A program made the translations under genes and the position numbers. A model generated the notes under the pieces. It saw only the letters and a list, made by a program, of their open reading frames with translations, was not told the DNA's origin and made no database searches. From NCBI GenBank assembly GCA_019787685.1, contig JAHNUO010000006.1:1302001-1366000 (forward strand): a stretch of 64,000 nucleotides of DNA, given 5' to 3'. Positions 11,325 through 22,992 of the stretch are shown in pieces. Numbering within the stretch: the stretch's first letter is position 1; each line of letters begins with the position of its first letter. The DNA is from Chiua virens (lineage: Eukaryota > Basidiomycota > Agaricomycetes > Boletales > Boletaceae).

Positions 11325-12743
11325 TCAACCTTCAGTCTCACTGTCCTCGACGACGATCGGGTTACCAAGTGTTCCGAGGAAGGTCTGCATGTTATCCGAT
11401 GAGGGTGGTAGAGAGAGACCTGACCGCCTAAAGAACTCAAAGGTGCGGTGCGGGTCGATGGGGGGCAGGCGGTTGAGTTGCATGGCCAAGGAAGACGAGG
11501 CGGGAAGTGCTTCAGGTGAAGGCGAGTCTAATGTCGATTGTGATAACGATGCTGGGGAACCTTGCTTTGGAGGCCAATGAACGATGGTGCATTTGTCGGA
11601 GCCCCGATCGAAGGGTGAGAGAACATGAGATTGCAACTAGAAAGGTGACAATCATGCAGCTTAGGGACCGGGACAACGGTGGCTTGACACAGCCAGCTTC
11701 TCAGAAATATACTCACCGGAGGTAAAGAGTTCTTTGTCAAAACAGGGAGCTTGAGACTAGGTTGGGATACGTGCGCTGCATTTGATGGCCCCGGCTCCTC
11801 ATCGGACTCGACGTCTGCGGTAAGATCAATCACCTGGGATGACGATGATTTCTGGGGCTCAGGCGTGCGAAGTTCGCAACTGTGGAGGCGCAACGCGAGG
11901 GGAAGTTCCGATTTCTTCATTGGCAAGCATAGCTTAACCTTGCCTTTGGACTTCATGTGATCGATGACACGTTGCGCCACTAATCACGGCTGTCAGACGG
12001 AATAAGACGCTAGGGTACAATGATGCATTACTCAGAGTGCTCCGCGGGGAACCACGCCCGCTAGACAATCTGATCTTCTTAAGTAAGGGTGTATTCGCAG
12101 GATCGAGCGGGCCTCTGTGCCGCTTAGTCGACAAAAAGGGAAAGCTGCGGTTTGACGTCGTGAGACTGGGCAAGTGATTCAGTCAGGTGGCACAGACGAG
12201 AACAAAGATTGCCGAACCACTTATCGTACGATTCTCGGGCTGCAGCAATTAACGGTGTGTACTGCTCCTGAACCCACGCGCATACATCCGCAAAGCCACG
12301 TTCCACGTAGAGGGCGGCCACTATCACCTCGAACGAGTCGGCGGCGGCTTTTGTAGCGTGGGGCTGTGACGGAAGATTGTACGCGCCTACTTTGGCCATC
12401 AAGTGAGTGAACGTGGCGTTGGCATTTACAGCCGAACGAATATTCTAAACGTGGATCCAGCTCGTGAAACCAACCATTGATTCTGACTCGGATATCTTGA
12501 CTCACTGTGTACAAACCAGGCGCAGCATTAGGGGAAGAGGCGATAAAGGTACAGCGCTACAGATAGGTGCATGACGGCGTCACCAACGAATTCCAATCGC
12601 TGTTTCTCGTCCGCACTGGAAGAGACCACGGACTCCCAGTCCGAAAGCTTGGGTAAAGAGAATGAATAATTGGGGTCATTGATAGCTGCGACAACAGCAT
12701 TCTGAAGAACACTGTGCATACTCCCTTTCTTGAGTCTGGCCAT
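11325..12743 (-). CDS. RNase III-domain protein with a C-terminal SUMO-interacting motif
   Basis: The protein likely starts at the ATG at 12743 (MARLKKGSMHSVLQNAV); the open frame continues back to 12815. The RNase III signature QRLEFVGDAVMHLSVALYLY supplies the first catalytic Glu and Asp. After a GT-AG intron ending near 12448, an exon opens with NIRSAVNAN and supplies the second acidic pair in KAAADSFEVIVAALY. All four acidic residues are therefore present, so double-stranded RNA cleavage is plausible. Only one RNase III domain is visible: no helicase, PAZ or second RNase III domain, so this is not Dicer. The C-terminal half is low complexity and contains VIDLTADVESDEE near 11833-11795, a hydrophobic core followed by acids as in SUMO-interacting motifs. 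Exon joins between 12150 and 11980 are uncertain. It is divergent from TAF5. Confidence 0.72.
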
Positions 12744-13015
12744 GATCTGAGAGGCGTGGATGTAGAATGAAAGGAGGCTCGGCACAAACAACGCCCAAAC
12801 AAATCGAGTTCTCAACTAGTAGTATAACGAGTAGCTGAAACCTTCCCTTGAAAGAGAATTTGAGACCAGTTCTTATTGTCGTCAGGGCATCTTAGAGAGA
12901 TTTTGATGTCAAGGTACTGTTGTATACGCTGTCAATGGCCAGATTAGGCAGCCCTGTCTGACTAACTCCCGCTGAGCTCGACGTTGACGAAAGTGGAGGT
13001 AACCTTGGAACGATC

Positions 13016-15567
13016 ATGTCGGCCGCTACTCCAGCTGCATCTTCATCGAGTAGTATCTCGCCAACGACTACAGCACCACAAGACTCAAGTTCAATCGATC
13101 GCTTGGTCTTGGAGTACCTCCGTGTGCGAGGTCACAAAAATGCAGAGACTGCACTCCTCGAAACCCTCGACACAGGGACCACAGAAGATGCCGAAAACAC
13201 CGTGTCATCCGATGAATTGTTGAAGGCCCTCGCAGTTTTTGCGCAGAAACCGTCGCGTCCAGGGGAGAATGTGTTAAGGGACAATGCCAATGTGCTCCAG
13301 GAGTTGTCGACTATGGGGAATCCTCCCAATATTCAGAACCTTATAGCAAGTCTGGGTGTTGTCGGCGCGGAGGACATACTTTCCGTCGACCCTACTGATA
13401 AGCAAGAGGGCTTCAAGGATCTCGAGACGTGGGTTGAAGGTTCCTTGGATATGTACAAAGTACGCGGCTTCGTTCTCTTGATGTTCATCCTAATGTGCGT
13501 CTCAAGCCCGAGTTTCGCCCGATACTGTACCCCATCTTCTGTCACTTCTACCTTGATCTCATCCAAAAGGGTTTCAAGGAAGCCGGTAGGTGCATTGCTA
13601 TGACAGACGCAAAAAATTCTCAGCCATCGTCGTGAACTCTAGCCATACGCTTTTACTCTACGTTCGCCCCCACTCTTACGCCGAGCCACAACTCGACTCT
13701 TCATCACCTCTCAACTCTGCTTTTACCTTCCCATGTTCAGCTTGATTCCTTGGCGCAACGGTTTCTCAACGAGAAATATATCATCAGAATGAGTCGCTCA
13801 GGCTTCAGTCTTCTTATAGGGTGGTTGACAGAGGGTGTCGGTGGTGAGGCACTCGGAGCAGGAGAAGGCTTTTCTGGTGAAATGGGGAAGAGGGGGAGAG
13901 CAGCTGTTATGCGGGTGGTGAACAATCATCTACGATTCGATGGTGAGTAAGTTCCCTTCTCTGGGTTTTCATGCTCACTGTCTTCATAGTGACTTCTGCA
14001 AGCACCACTGCCGTGTCCCCAAGTGCATGGGAAGAATCTACTGGTCTTCTGTCATCGCTTCTCCCCCCAAACGCCCAGGCTATGAATTCGTCTGCCATTC
14101 CTAACCCGAATACATTCAATGCCTCGAAAGGAGAGTTGAAGCTTGGCCCTCCGCCAATTTCCGAAGATCTGCGTGCAGAAACTGAACGCGTCCTCCGAGA
14201 GCAAGCAATGTTGGACCGAGATCCTAATGCACAATATGACATACATTTCTCCCGGCCACCAGCCATTCCAGGGGTTATTTCACCAACTGAAGCAGACATG
14301 CTTCCCCATCCTCCTTCGTTTAAGACTATCGATGTACAAAGAGAAGTGGAGAAGGTGCGCGATGCAAGAAAACGAATACGGCTTGAACCATCAGCTCTCA
14401 CTTCTGTGGACCTTGGGTCCGCGCGAGCTCGAGCTTTACCAAGTATCTGCGCGTACACGTTGCATGACGTAGGGGAAGGGTAGGTCTTCGTCTCAAATCT
14501 AACGACTGAATGAAGACACATTATGTCAGTGCCCCGTGTTGCGTTTTCTCCCCTGATATGACGCTCATGGCGTCCGGTTTTTCGGAGAGCTATATTCGCT
14601 TATGGAGCTTGAAGGGTGAAAATTTGAAAGGCATACGGAACGACAGATCGCCTGATTTGGGAAAGAATTGTAGGTTGCTTAGTCTGCTTGATCTCTCGCA
14701 TCCGAGTTTCACGTCTGTAGCCAGCACCTTCAGACTAAGAGAAAGAGAAGGCACCACGACTCGAAAACTAATCGGTCATAGCGGTCCAGTCTATTCTCTC
14801 TCATTCGATCCTCTTGGAGGTTCTGCGGTGCCCCCCAAATACCTTCTATCTTCCTCAGCAGATGCCACAGCTAGGCTTTGGTCATTGGATGCAATGTCGA
14901 ACGTCGTCGCTTACCGAGGTCATCAACAGCCGGTATGGGATGTACAGTGGAGCCCTATGGGCATCTATTTTGCGACTGCTAGCAGGGATCGGACCGCTAG
15001 ACTTTGGACCACGGATCGGACATCATGCCTAAGGATCTACGTGGGACATTTGAGTGATGTTGATGTAGGTAGTCTGGAAAATGTTCTATTTTCTGCTGAC
15101 TGTCCACTCAGTGTGTCCGCTTCCATCCCAACTCCTTATATCTCGCCACTGGATCGAGTGACTGGACTGCTCGATTGTGGGACGTTCAACGCGGCACGTG
15201 TGTGCGGGTATTCATTGGGCACCAAGGGACGCTATCTACTCTGGCAATTAGTCCAGATGGTAAGTATCTGGCTAGCGCAGGGGAAGACCTCGCGATCAAT
15301 CTCTGGGACTTGGGATCCGGAAAGCGAATTAAAAAAATGACGGGGCATACCGCATCCGTTTACTCTTTATCATTCAGTGCGGAATCATCGATGCTAGTCA
15401 GCGGGGGTGCCGATTGGACGGTACGATGTTGGGACGTCAAAAGCGCTGGCGGTCAAGTGAAGCCGCGAGAAAATGGAATGGAAGAAGGTTCGGGGCTTCG
15501 CGCTGAAGAAGACGAAAACAGCGAGACGCAAGTCCAAAATTCATTGTTTCAGCCATCCATCTGCTGA
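13016..15567 (+). CDS. TAF5: Transcription initiation factor TFIID subunit 5 (TAF5)
   Basis: Starts at ATG 13016. Near residues 25-50 a LisH motif reads IDRLVLEYLRVRGHKNAETA. After a 45-base intron comes the TAF5 N-terminal domain 2 (DMYK joined to PEFRPILYPIFCHFYLDLIQ). The C-terminal half is a WD40 propeller: CVFSPDMTLMASGFSESYI, LIGHSGPVYSLSFDPLGG, YRGHQQPVWDVQWSPMG, GHQGTLSTLAISPDGKYLAS and GHTASVYSLSFSAESSMLVS. It ends at 15565-15567. TAF5 is a structural core of TFIID, and in many fungi also of SAGA. Several introns of about 45-60 bases were recognised by splice sites and continuity of family motifs. No frame break was seen. Confidence 0.93.
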
Positions 15568-16300
15568 ATTCGCATTAGTTGTAGCTCCGACCTACTCGCA
15601 ACCTTCCCCACGAAACGAACTCCCATAACCCAGGTATATTTCACGCCGCGCAATCTTTGCGTGGTGGCGGGTAACTACCTTGCTCCGGAGTTGAGATAGA
15701 TTATTATTGTGAGATATTCGTACCGAGAGTCTGGACAATCTGATTATTCATCGGCAGGCATCCCCACTCACTGGTATCGTAGTGTCCACAAGTTGGGCAC
15801 CTGTAATCTCTCACAAATAGCCGAGGTTCTAGCCATCTTTTTTGTCGTCTCATTCACTTGTCTGTCACTTGCAATTCTCATCACTGTGCACCGAAAGTGA
15901 ATGATCATGATCTTCTCTGCGAACAATTCCTCCCTTTTCATGCCAGCAAAGGTGTATTTCCCACGTATTGCATTGATTTCGAGGCGCGTGATACATACTA
16001 TTCAATAGCACCGATGCTTGTGGCGACATGATTTTCTCGCATTCTTTTCGTGTCGACCTTTTTCGTCGGGATCTAGTCAAAGCATTGACAGTGCCATCAT
16101 CCAAAAGAACCAAGTACCACTTTGAATACCACTACCACTTGATGGTGGATGGGTCACGTGACTGATGGAATACAAGCAGCATGTAACTTGCTGAATGGTT
16201 AACTCACTGGACCACTGCCACTCAGGATACCTCACATTTCTTCAAGGTACGCTCCTCAGTCCCTCCCTCGACCGACCACTTATCGCTTTTACTTTTCCAG
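15568..16300. other. Intergenic region with a probable 5'-UTR intron of the next gene
   Basis: There is no coding evidence in these 730 bases. Just before the next start codon, a donor (GTACGCTCC at about 16241) and an acceptor (TTTTCCAG ending at 16300) suggest a spliced leader exon. An upstream ATG at 16195 would be out of frame with the main protein and could act as an upstream open reading frame. The rest shows no repeats or other structure I could recognise. Confidence 0.4.
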
Positions 16301-17176
16301 ATGGATGCCATGGAAGAAGATCCCATAATAGCCACTACCTCCTTCCCCGAAGCAGTGCTCGATGTACAGGATACACCGAGCTATGTCCCCCCTTCACCGT
16401 GTACGTCACCATCGTATATTCTTTACTCGTCCAGGCCGCTGACTCACCGACCTATCACGTCTTGTATCCTAAACATATGATGCTCAGTACCACCGATACC
16501 AACAAGTTCAGGTTCAGGGCCTCGCGAATTCCGAGACGTTCAGGTCAAAGTGCACATAAGACGTCCAGAAAAGGACTCTTGGGTATACCTCGGACGTGCG
16601 CTCGTCTCTCAGGAGATCGCTGGGCAGTCATCACGTGTTGGTATGAGCCCATCTTCCCATGAGCGCGCATCGCGTTGATCATCTGTGTCTAGTGGTGCGT
16701 TCCATGTCGTCCGGCAAGGTCATGGTGTCGTTTGGCGAGGTGAGTAATTTATAATACTTGCGACTTCACTCGCTCTATGGGGAACGTGTGTTTAGCTGTC
16801 GGACTTGCAAGCCGAGAAGCGCGGCAACTTTGTCGTTATTGGATCCGTGGAGGGGTCCCGTGTTGTGTCGTGGTCGTTGAACGTACGTCTTTCTTTGCGA
16901 TGCATCGTGGCGCGTGGTTGACTGGGAATATGGGCATGTTAGGCTTTGAATAACTCCGACACCCTTCGTTTACTCGCAAGTATTGAGCTTGCTTGCTACA
17001 GGTGCCGACTGGCGCTTGTAGATCCCCGAAGCCACACCAAGACGCGCAGGCGCATTGAGCGCACTATCAAGGACGATAAACGCAGGAGACACAAGCGGCG
17101 TAAAGATCAAGATGCCATGATCGATGCATTTTCCAGACAGAATCTTGATGGAGGTGACATGGAACCAAATTCGTGA
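16301..17176 (+). CDS. Conserved fungal protein of unknown function, basic C-terminus
   Basis: Five exons can be joined from ATG 16301 to the stop at 17176. The N-terminus is acidic and proline-rich (MDAMEEDPIIATTSFPEAVL, then a PPSP segment). The middle reads like a small beta-rich domain: DVQVKVHIRRPEKDSWVYLG, then RALVSQEIAG, VVVRSMSSGKVMVSFGE, RGNFVVIGSVEGSRVVSW. The C-terminal exon is strongly basic and probably helical (RRRIERTIKDDKRRRHKRRK), suggesting nuclear localisation or nucleic-acid contact. The middle resembles a PH-like fold by eye, but I do not recognise a named family. The clean alternation of GT-AG introns with matching phase supports a real gene. Confidence 0.65.
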
Positions 17177-17635
17177 GGCCCATTTCGGAAACGTTGGGCA
17201 GCGTCAATCTCGAAGTGTCTGAAGGACTTTAGTTATCCCTGCCTCTACTTGAGCTCTCCTCGGGTCGCACCAGGTCGTGCCCAGTGTTGTATTACTTATT
17301 GATCGTACGTGATCGTGTTACCAACCCCAACAGTGTCTACCATTCCTCTCGACACGTGTACACGGATATTCCTAGAGTCCTGCTGAAATCCGATATCTGT
17401 TAAACTCCAATTCCTCATCCTTCCAAAAGTAATGCTAACTACTAGGTAGTAGCTAATGGGTTGCAGAAACACCTGTGAATCCAAAAGAATAAACGAACGG
17501 ATGCCGAGACCGAAGTAAGACGTAAATAGTCTAGATATCTAGTGAATCGACACTTTCAACGAATTAAGCCTCTTTCAATTCCGAGGGAAAATGCGAAGTG
17601 GACAAATGAAAATGCGGGAAATCCATGTGAAGGAA
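17177..17635. other. Convergent intergenic region
   Basis: Lies between the stop codons of the unknown gene on the plus strand and the membrane protein gene on the minus strand. Probably both 3' untranslated regions. No frame, repeat or RNA gene was recognised. Confidence 0.45.
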
Positions 17636-19290
17636 TCAGTGCGGAGGACGGGAAATGGGGTGTAGTGGCTCGTCTTCATCCTGTCCAGACAAATAGGCGA
17701 GACCGGCAGAGGCCGTTGTGACGGACGACATCGGTCTCTCTTCTGCTAGCCTGGTTACAGGTGCCCGTCGCTCTGAGTATTGTGGAGGGAGCTCAATAAC
17801 CTCCGAGTCATCCTCAGGGGCAAGATCTTCGACATCGGTGTGGAGAATAAAGCGGGTGGAAGGCTGCTGACTGGACATGCCAGCCATGGCAGCTTTCCGA
17901 CGACCGCTCGATGACATCGCCGAACTGGCAACGTCACCTAATGCCGCGAAGCTCTCGGTGTTTGAATTGTTTCGAGAGTGTCGTTGGATCGTGTAAAGCG
18001 TTTCAGGTGAGTGGATAGAGACAGGTGTCGACAACACCCCTTGGTACGATGCTGGATGCGCAGGTGAATCACCGGCCGTGATCGGGGGTGCAAAGCGAGT
18101 GACGGAATCTGTTTGATAGGGAAAGGGGTATATAGGACCATGTTGGAAGTTATTGTCCATACCAGGATCGAGCTCGAGTGAATGACGGCGCGGGTTTCGA
18201 GTCGGCGCGACTCCGTAAGATACACTACGTTGGCGCTTCAGACAGAAAACTGCTATCGCAGCGATGACTGCGATAGCAAAAATTACACCAATTACCGCTC
18301 CGACGATGGTACCAGTGGATACACCCGACGAGGACGGCGAGGACGTAGAAGAAGATGTAGAGGAACGACCGGCCGAAGTCGAGGTTGGAGTGAAACTTGT
18401 GGTAGAAGATGGCGAGTTCACGTTGAGGCAGCTGGTGTCGTTGGAAACATTGACTATCTCAATGGGAGAGGATCCGCCTGAGTTACCTTTGGCGTCGATC
18501 ATGGTGAAAATAATCGTAGTTCCGACTGCGACGTCAGCGACCCACGAAAAACTTGTTCCACTGGTGGGTGTTTGTAACAAGAAAGATTCTCCGCTAGGAA
18601 TGAGTCCCTAGAAGTAAACAATTTAAGCAAAGAAATGATTTTACACTCAAAAAGACTGACAATGACTGTCGCCGGCAACACGGCTCCAGAGTAGTCGTTG
18701 AAGACGTAAGAGCTGGTATGCAGGTGAATTTCTCGAACGCAGGATAATAGGGTGTTCGGCATACCTGCATTGTTGCAACGAAGAGGGCAAACCGAACGTA
18801 AATGGAAGAGAAGGACCAGTGGTATTACAGGAGGCAGACCCGGCCAGCTCTCCCACAGTGAACAGCCCGGACGTCCCGCCAGTTCCAAAGCCAGTCGCGT
18901 CAGACATGGTCAGCACAAATTGGGTACCTTTGAGGAATGGAATGGGAGATATTTGGTATGAGCCCTGATTTTGGCTAAATGCTGTCGATGGTATAGATAG
19001 GTTTCTTGGAACGTCAAAGACCTTGTGATATTGCCTCAGCATCCAAGGTATCAAATTGGCCGAGGACGACTCACGGGTGTCAACATGATCTGGAAGGGAG
19101 CCTCGCCCCCTACGGTTGAGGCATATTGACACAGGCAGAGCAAGATATTGTACTTGGGTGACTCACCTGTCCAGGAAACATCTAGAGTGCCACATTGGGT
19201 GGGGGACGACCCAACAGATACATTGAATGATAATGCAGCGGAAATGTATGAAGCAAAGTACAAGAGAGACGGTACCAGGAAAGAACGCAT
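17636..19290 (-). CDS. Single-pass membrane protein with signal peptide and Ser/Thr-rich stalk
   Basis: Start codon at 19290-19288 with a signal peptide (MRSFLVPSLLYFASYISAAL). The luminal or extracellular part begins FNVSVGSSPTQCGTLDVSWT and continues with EAPFQIMLTPV, a pattern repeated in many agaricomycete surface proteins. A second similar segment encoded near 18600-18480 contains FSWVADVAVGTTIIFTMIDA. A Ser/Thr-rich stalk is followed by one transmembrane helix (IVGAVIGVIFAIAVIAAIAV) and a cytosolic tail of about 170 residues rich in Ser and Pro. The topology resembles a cell-wall or stress sensor, but that role is inference only. It has several short introns and is divergent from the eL13 gene. 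Confidence 0.72.
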
Positions 19291-19782
19291 ATCAAACGAT
19301 GGACGGCAGCCTGGCAAGAAACTGAATGGCTGCTTTTGAGAGCGGGGATAGTACGAGAATTTTCAAGCTTATGTGAAGGGAAGCGTGCCCACCTGCCCCT
19401 GCCCATTACCCGCTATAGTTACGTCAACAAAACGCTGGCAGTTACGAGTCTCCTCGACAACGCACTCACACTCGAGTTATAGTTCGCTTGTTACCACTCA
19501 CACTCACCGTCTCTTCATTCTCAAGTCCAATCAGCATCTACCAACGACATCATCCCATCCGAGTTGACCACATAAAATAGCAGAATTAAATCGAAATATT
19601 CTCCATAGCGACCTTCGTGAAACTCTCGCGTCAAGCGACCTCAATTCGTCTTAGACGAGACCCGGGCCGGTGTGACAGTTTCATAATTAAGTCGCCGCGC
19701 CAAATCACGGGAGTTCCCGAGGACTTAGACTCCAGTAGTTATCCCGCTCGTCGTCAACAGCGTCAAGAAGACTCGCGTCAAG

Positions 19783-19932
19783 GTACGTTTGCTCGTCCTA
19801 TTCCACGTCTCTCGTGCACAATGTCAATTCATTTTGCGTTTGGAGCATGTTCGTTCAAAATCGCATGCGAATTGACTGTGGTGCATGGTGGATGGTCTCA
19901 CAAGGCTTGGGCTGACTGTTTCTCCTTCACAG
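19783..19932 (+). other. 5'-UTR intron of the eL13 gene
   Basis: A good donor (AAG then GTACGTTT) at 19783 and acceptor (CTTCACAG) ending at 19932 lie immediately upstream of the eL13 start codon. The intron is about 150 bases, longer than the coding introns around it. Leader introns are common in ribosomal protein genes. I checked it for C/D-box snoRNA signals and found no convincing C box. Confidence 0.5.
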
Positions 19933-19939
19933 ATAAGAG

Positions 19940-20730
19940 ATGGGTTTTGCACACAACAACGGTTCGTACTTGATATGCTACCCCTCCCCGTCGTCTGACG
20001 TGGCAGCTATACCCCAGTTCTTCACGGTAACCACTTCCGTAAGGATTGGCAGCGCCGTGTCCGCACCTGGTTCGATCAACCCGGCCGTAAACTTCGGAGA
20101 CGTACAGCTCGCAAGGCCAAGGCCGCAAAACTCGGGGTTCGCCCCCTCACACTTCTCCGACCTGCCGTCCGTGGCCAGACTATTCGCTACAACCGCAAGC
20201 TCCGTGAAGGTCGCGGATTCACCCTTGGTGAGCTCAAAGAGGCAGGGATCAACCGTAAGGAGGCACGTGGTGTTGGGATTGTCGTGGACCACCGGAGGCG
20301 TAACTTGAGTGAGGAGGGTAAGGCCCTCAATGTCGAGCGGTTGAAAGCCTACAAGGCCAAGTTAATCGTCTTTCCCCGGAAGGCATCCAAGCCCAAGAAA
20401 GGCGACTCTACCGTAAGTTTTTAGTGGTCGGACCGATTGTAAATATTTGAACGCGTTTTAGGGTGATGATCTCAAGGCAGAGACCACGCGAGCTAGCCTT
20501 CCCCTTCCTGACCCATATGCGCACGAACAACCTCGCAAAATTACGGATGAAGAACGGTCATTCAAAGCATACAGAGCGCTCCGCATCGCTCGCGCCAATG
20601 CTCGGTATGAAGGCGTGCGCAAAGTACGAGCTGCCAAGGTACGCCAAAGTCCAATCAAAAGATTGAGCAGCACTGATATCATGCCCCCATCGTTTAGAAG
20701 GAGGAGGAGGAGGCAAACAAGAAGAAGTAG
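19940..20730 (+). CDS. RPL13: 60S ribosomal protein L13 (eL13)
   Basis: Starts at ATG 19940, with a first exon of only 22 bases (MGFAHNN plus one base). After an intron ending at about 20018 the frame continues [20 protein letters not shown], then [34 protein letters not shown] and [16 protein letters not shown]. An exon follows from about 20461 ([20 protein letters not shown]), and a last exon from 20698 ends in Glu and Lys runs with the stop at 20728-20730. All junctions are GT-AG and keep frame across the whole eL13 family pattern. It is a structural protein of the large cytosolic ribosomal subunit. The gene converges on the desaturase gene. Confidence 0.95.
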
Positions 20731-20964
20731 AGACCATCGTACTTTTTGGTCCTTCTTTTGTATTCTCTTAAAAACCCGAGCACATTCAATTGAGTTCGGA
20801 ATATCGCATGCAGTACCATGTCCTACCCACCATCTATGAGCATGATGACTCGTTTTCCTCCAATTATTCAATCATGAGTAAGCTTGATCAATGTCCATTG
20901 CGGTCTCTATGTATAACGTAGGTAGGGGTATCTGGTTGAGGGAAGATTATCTGAGCCATTAATA

Positions 20965-22749
20965 TTAGTCCCCCTTCTTCGAAATCGCTTCCTGTATTTC
21001 TTTGTCTGCGACCACCCCAATAAGCCGGGCTTGATCGGCGACTGCCTTTAGAATGTTCACGACGTCCCCATTCCCCTCGATGAAACCAAACTCGGCATAT
21101 ACCAGTCCCTGTTCCTTAGCATACTGTTTCACTAGTGCGCTGGCTTCACGCAAGTTGTGGCGAGGAAGGCGAGGGAACAGATGGTGGGTGACCTGAAGGT
21201 GAAGGCCGCCGTGGACGAATGAAAGATACGAAGGACAAATCACGTCGGTGGTCGTCCTGAGCTGACGATGAGGGAAAGATTCTGTCGGACCGAGATCTGC
21301 CGTGGACATGGAGAAATGGGAAAGCACGATCTACAAAAAGTGAGTGCCGGATGTTCATATCAGTAAGCATACGCACCTGGAGATGGAGGGGACTGGTGAC
21401 TACATGAGAGACCACAAGGTAGATGAGCGCGTTAGACCAGGACCCGGAACCCTTTAGTACGGCACCAAACCAACACCAAAAGAATGTGACGCCAATGACT
21501 TCTAACCACCATGACCATCTCCCACCTCTTGCCTTGGGAGTGTCAAATGCTGTTCGGAACAAGAAAGAGTAGGCGTTTGCGTAGAGGTTGAATCTACCAA
21601 ATGCGAGGAGGATATAGAAAAGCTTATGTTGGAAGGAGATGAGAACCGCAGTAAACCGATCAAAGAGCATGGTCCTTTTGTAGTAGGAAGACCACAGCGA
21701 CTTGAAGAACGCTGTTGAGATTGCCAGGAACGGGAAGTGCTCAATATCTGGATCACTGGGCAAGTGTGAGCACGTGGGGTGTGCAGCACAAGGAATGAAA
21801 ACGTACTGGGAAGGATGGTTCGTAACAACTGACAAGCCAGTGTTAGATTGAGATTTGCAACAACATGCAAAACTTACGGTGATGCACATTGTGATTCTAG
21901 ATATTCACGAGGAAAGATATTATTGATGCTTCGATCAAGACAACGACAGACTTACGTCGACCCACCAGCCAACACTGAGACCACCAATAAAATCTGCAAT
22001 AAAGATAGCAAGAAGACGATCTATAGTCCAGTCGTGGGTGACACCCATGTGGCCAAGGTCATGGACAGTGAAGACAAGCTGATGCCAGAGTAATCCAAGG
22101 AAAACGGCGCTGGTGATGAGCCAGCCATGCTTGTAGGCATACGCAGAAGAAGCAGCCAAAAGGAGGTACCGGGCGAGTTCTGGGCCGTAGCCAGTGAAAT
22201 ACCGCGTCTTGTAGAGACCAGCGTCCGTGATACGTTTGTGAAGTTCCTTGTAAGCAGCAGAATGACGGGCTTGCACCTTGGGGGACAAACTGGACGGAGG
22301 AGGATGAAGGGTAGCAAGGGAGGGACCACTTTCTTTCTGGAGAAGGGAACTGTCTTTAGGAACGAGAAGGATTTCGTAGGCGAGCCTGAAGGAGACGTGA
22401 CGGGGTGTGCTTCGTTGTGCCAGGTGAGGGTACCATCTAGGGATATTTTACGGACCCAGCCAGACATGATCGGGGGGAGAAGAGGATTCCAGACGTGCTG
22501 GGAGGTGTCTACGGTGCCGACGACATATTTCTTGATCGTACGGAGGGTATCACCAGCGTGATATGCGTCGATCTCGTCCGCGGCATCACGACCGACGAAG
22601 TGAAGGATTGCGAGGGCACCGCCCGGATGTGCGGCGAGCCATGACTGAGGAATACGGAGGAGGAGGTCGTTGTACACGACGAGGTGCTCGCCTGCGAGGA
22701 TGCGGGCAGCGACGTCCTCGCGAGACCAGAGTCTGTGTACGAGGCCCAT
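20965..22749 (-). CDS. Cytochrome b5-fused fatty acid/sphingolipid desaturase (delta-8 type)
   Basis: Start at 22749-22747 (MGLVHRLWSREDVAARILAG). The N-terminal cytochrome b5 domain carries the heme motif HPGGALAILHFVGRDA. Three histidine boxes follow: VHDLGHMG, an HNVHH box split by an intron, and QVTHHLFPRLPRHN. Between boxes 2 and 3 the block DPDIEHFPFLAIS is typical of sphingolipid delta-8 desaturases. The third box begins with Gln, as in front-end desaturases. The enzyme likely puts a double bond in the long-chain base of glucosylceramide at the ER. Several membrane segments are visible (for example LLLAASSAYAYKHGWLITSA). It ends at 20967-20965. A divergent promoter of about 240 bases is shared with PAL1. 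Confidence 0.88.
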
Positions 22750-22863
22750 TAAATAATGTGAACAAGTCAAAAGAAGATGGGCGTGGAGCCGTATAAATAG
22801 CTGCAGAGCCCCAAAGTCACCGCACACGGCCGCAGCCTCAGTCTGTCCCCCTCAGTCTTGTCC

Positions 22864-22880
22864 GTCGTCGTCGTCGTCGT
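22864..22880 (+). repeat. GTC trinucleotide microsatellite
   Basis: Six GTC units, the last missing its C, lie in the presumed leader of the PAL1 gene. It is a short length-variable repeat of no obvious function. Confidence 0.8.
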
Positions 22881-22992
22881 GCACGTCCCCCTCCTTGCCG
22901 CCGTCTACAGTACCGACGCTCTACTCTCACATCGGTTCCCGTTCGCAACACTCACTGACTTGGCGTGGGAACACACGACAACAACGATCGCG

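Noticed and set aside
13440..13540. Frameshift in TAF5 between DMYK and the PEFRP motif
   Set aside because: A 45-base GT-AG intron joins the two motifs exactly in frame.
16195..16300. Upstream ATG (MVNSLDHCHSGYL) as the start of the unknown gene
   Set aside because: It is out of frame with the conserved protein after the leader intron; it is more likely an upstream open reading frame.
19783..19932. Possible intron-encoded snoRNA in the eL13 leader intron
   Set aside because: A CTGA D-box-like string is present, but no matching C box near the 5' side and no terminal stem, so it is treated as a plain intron.
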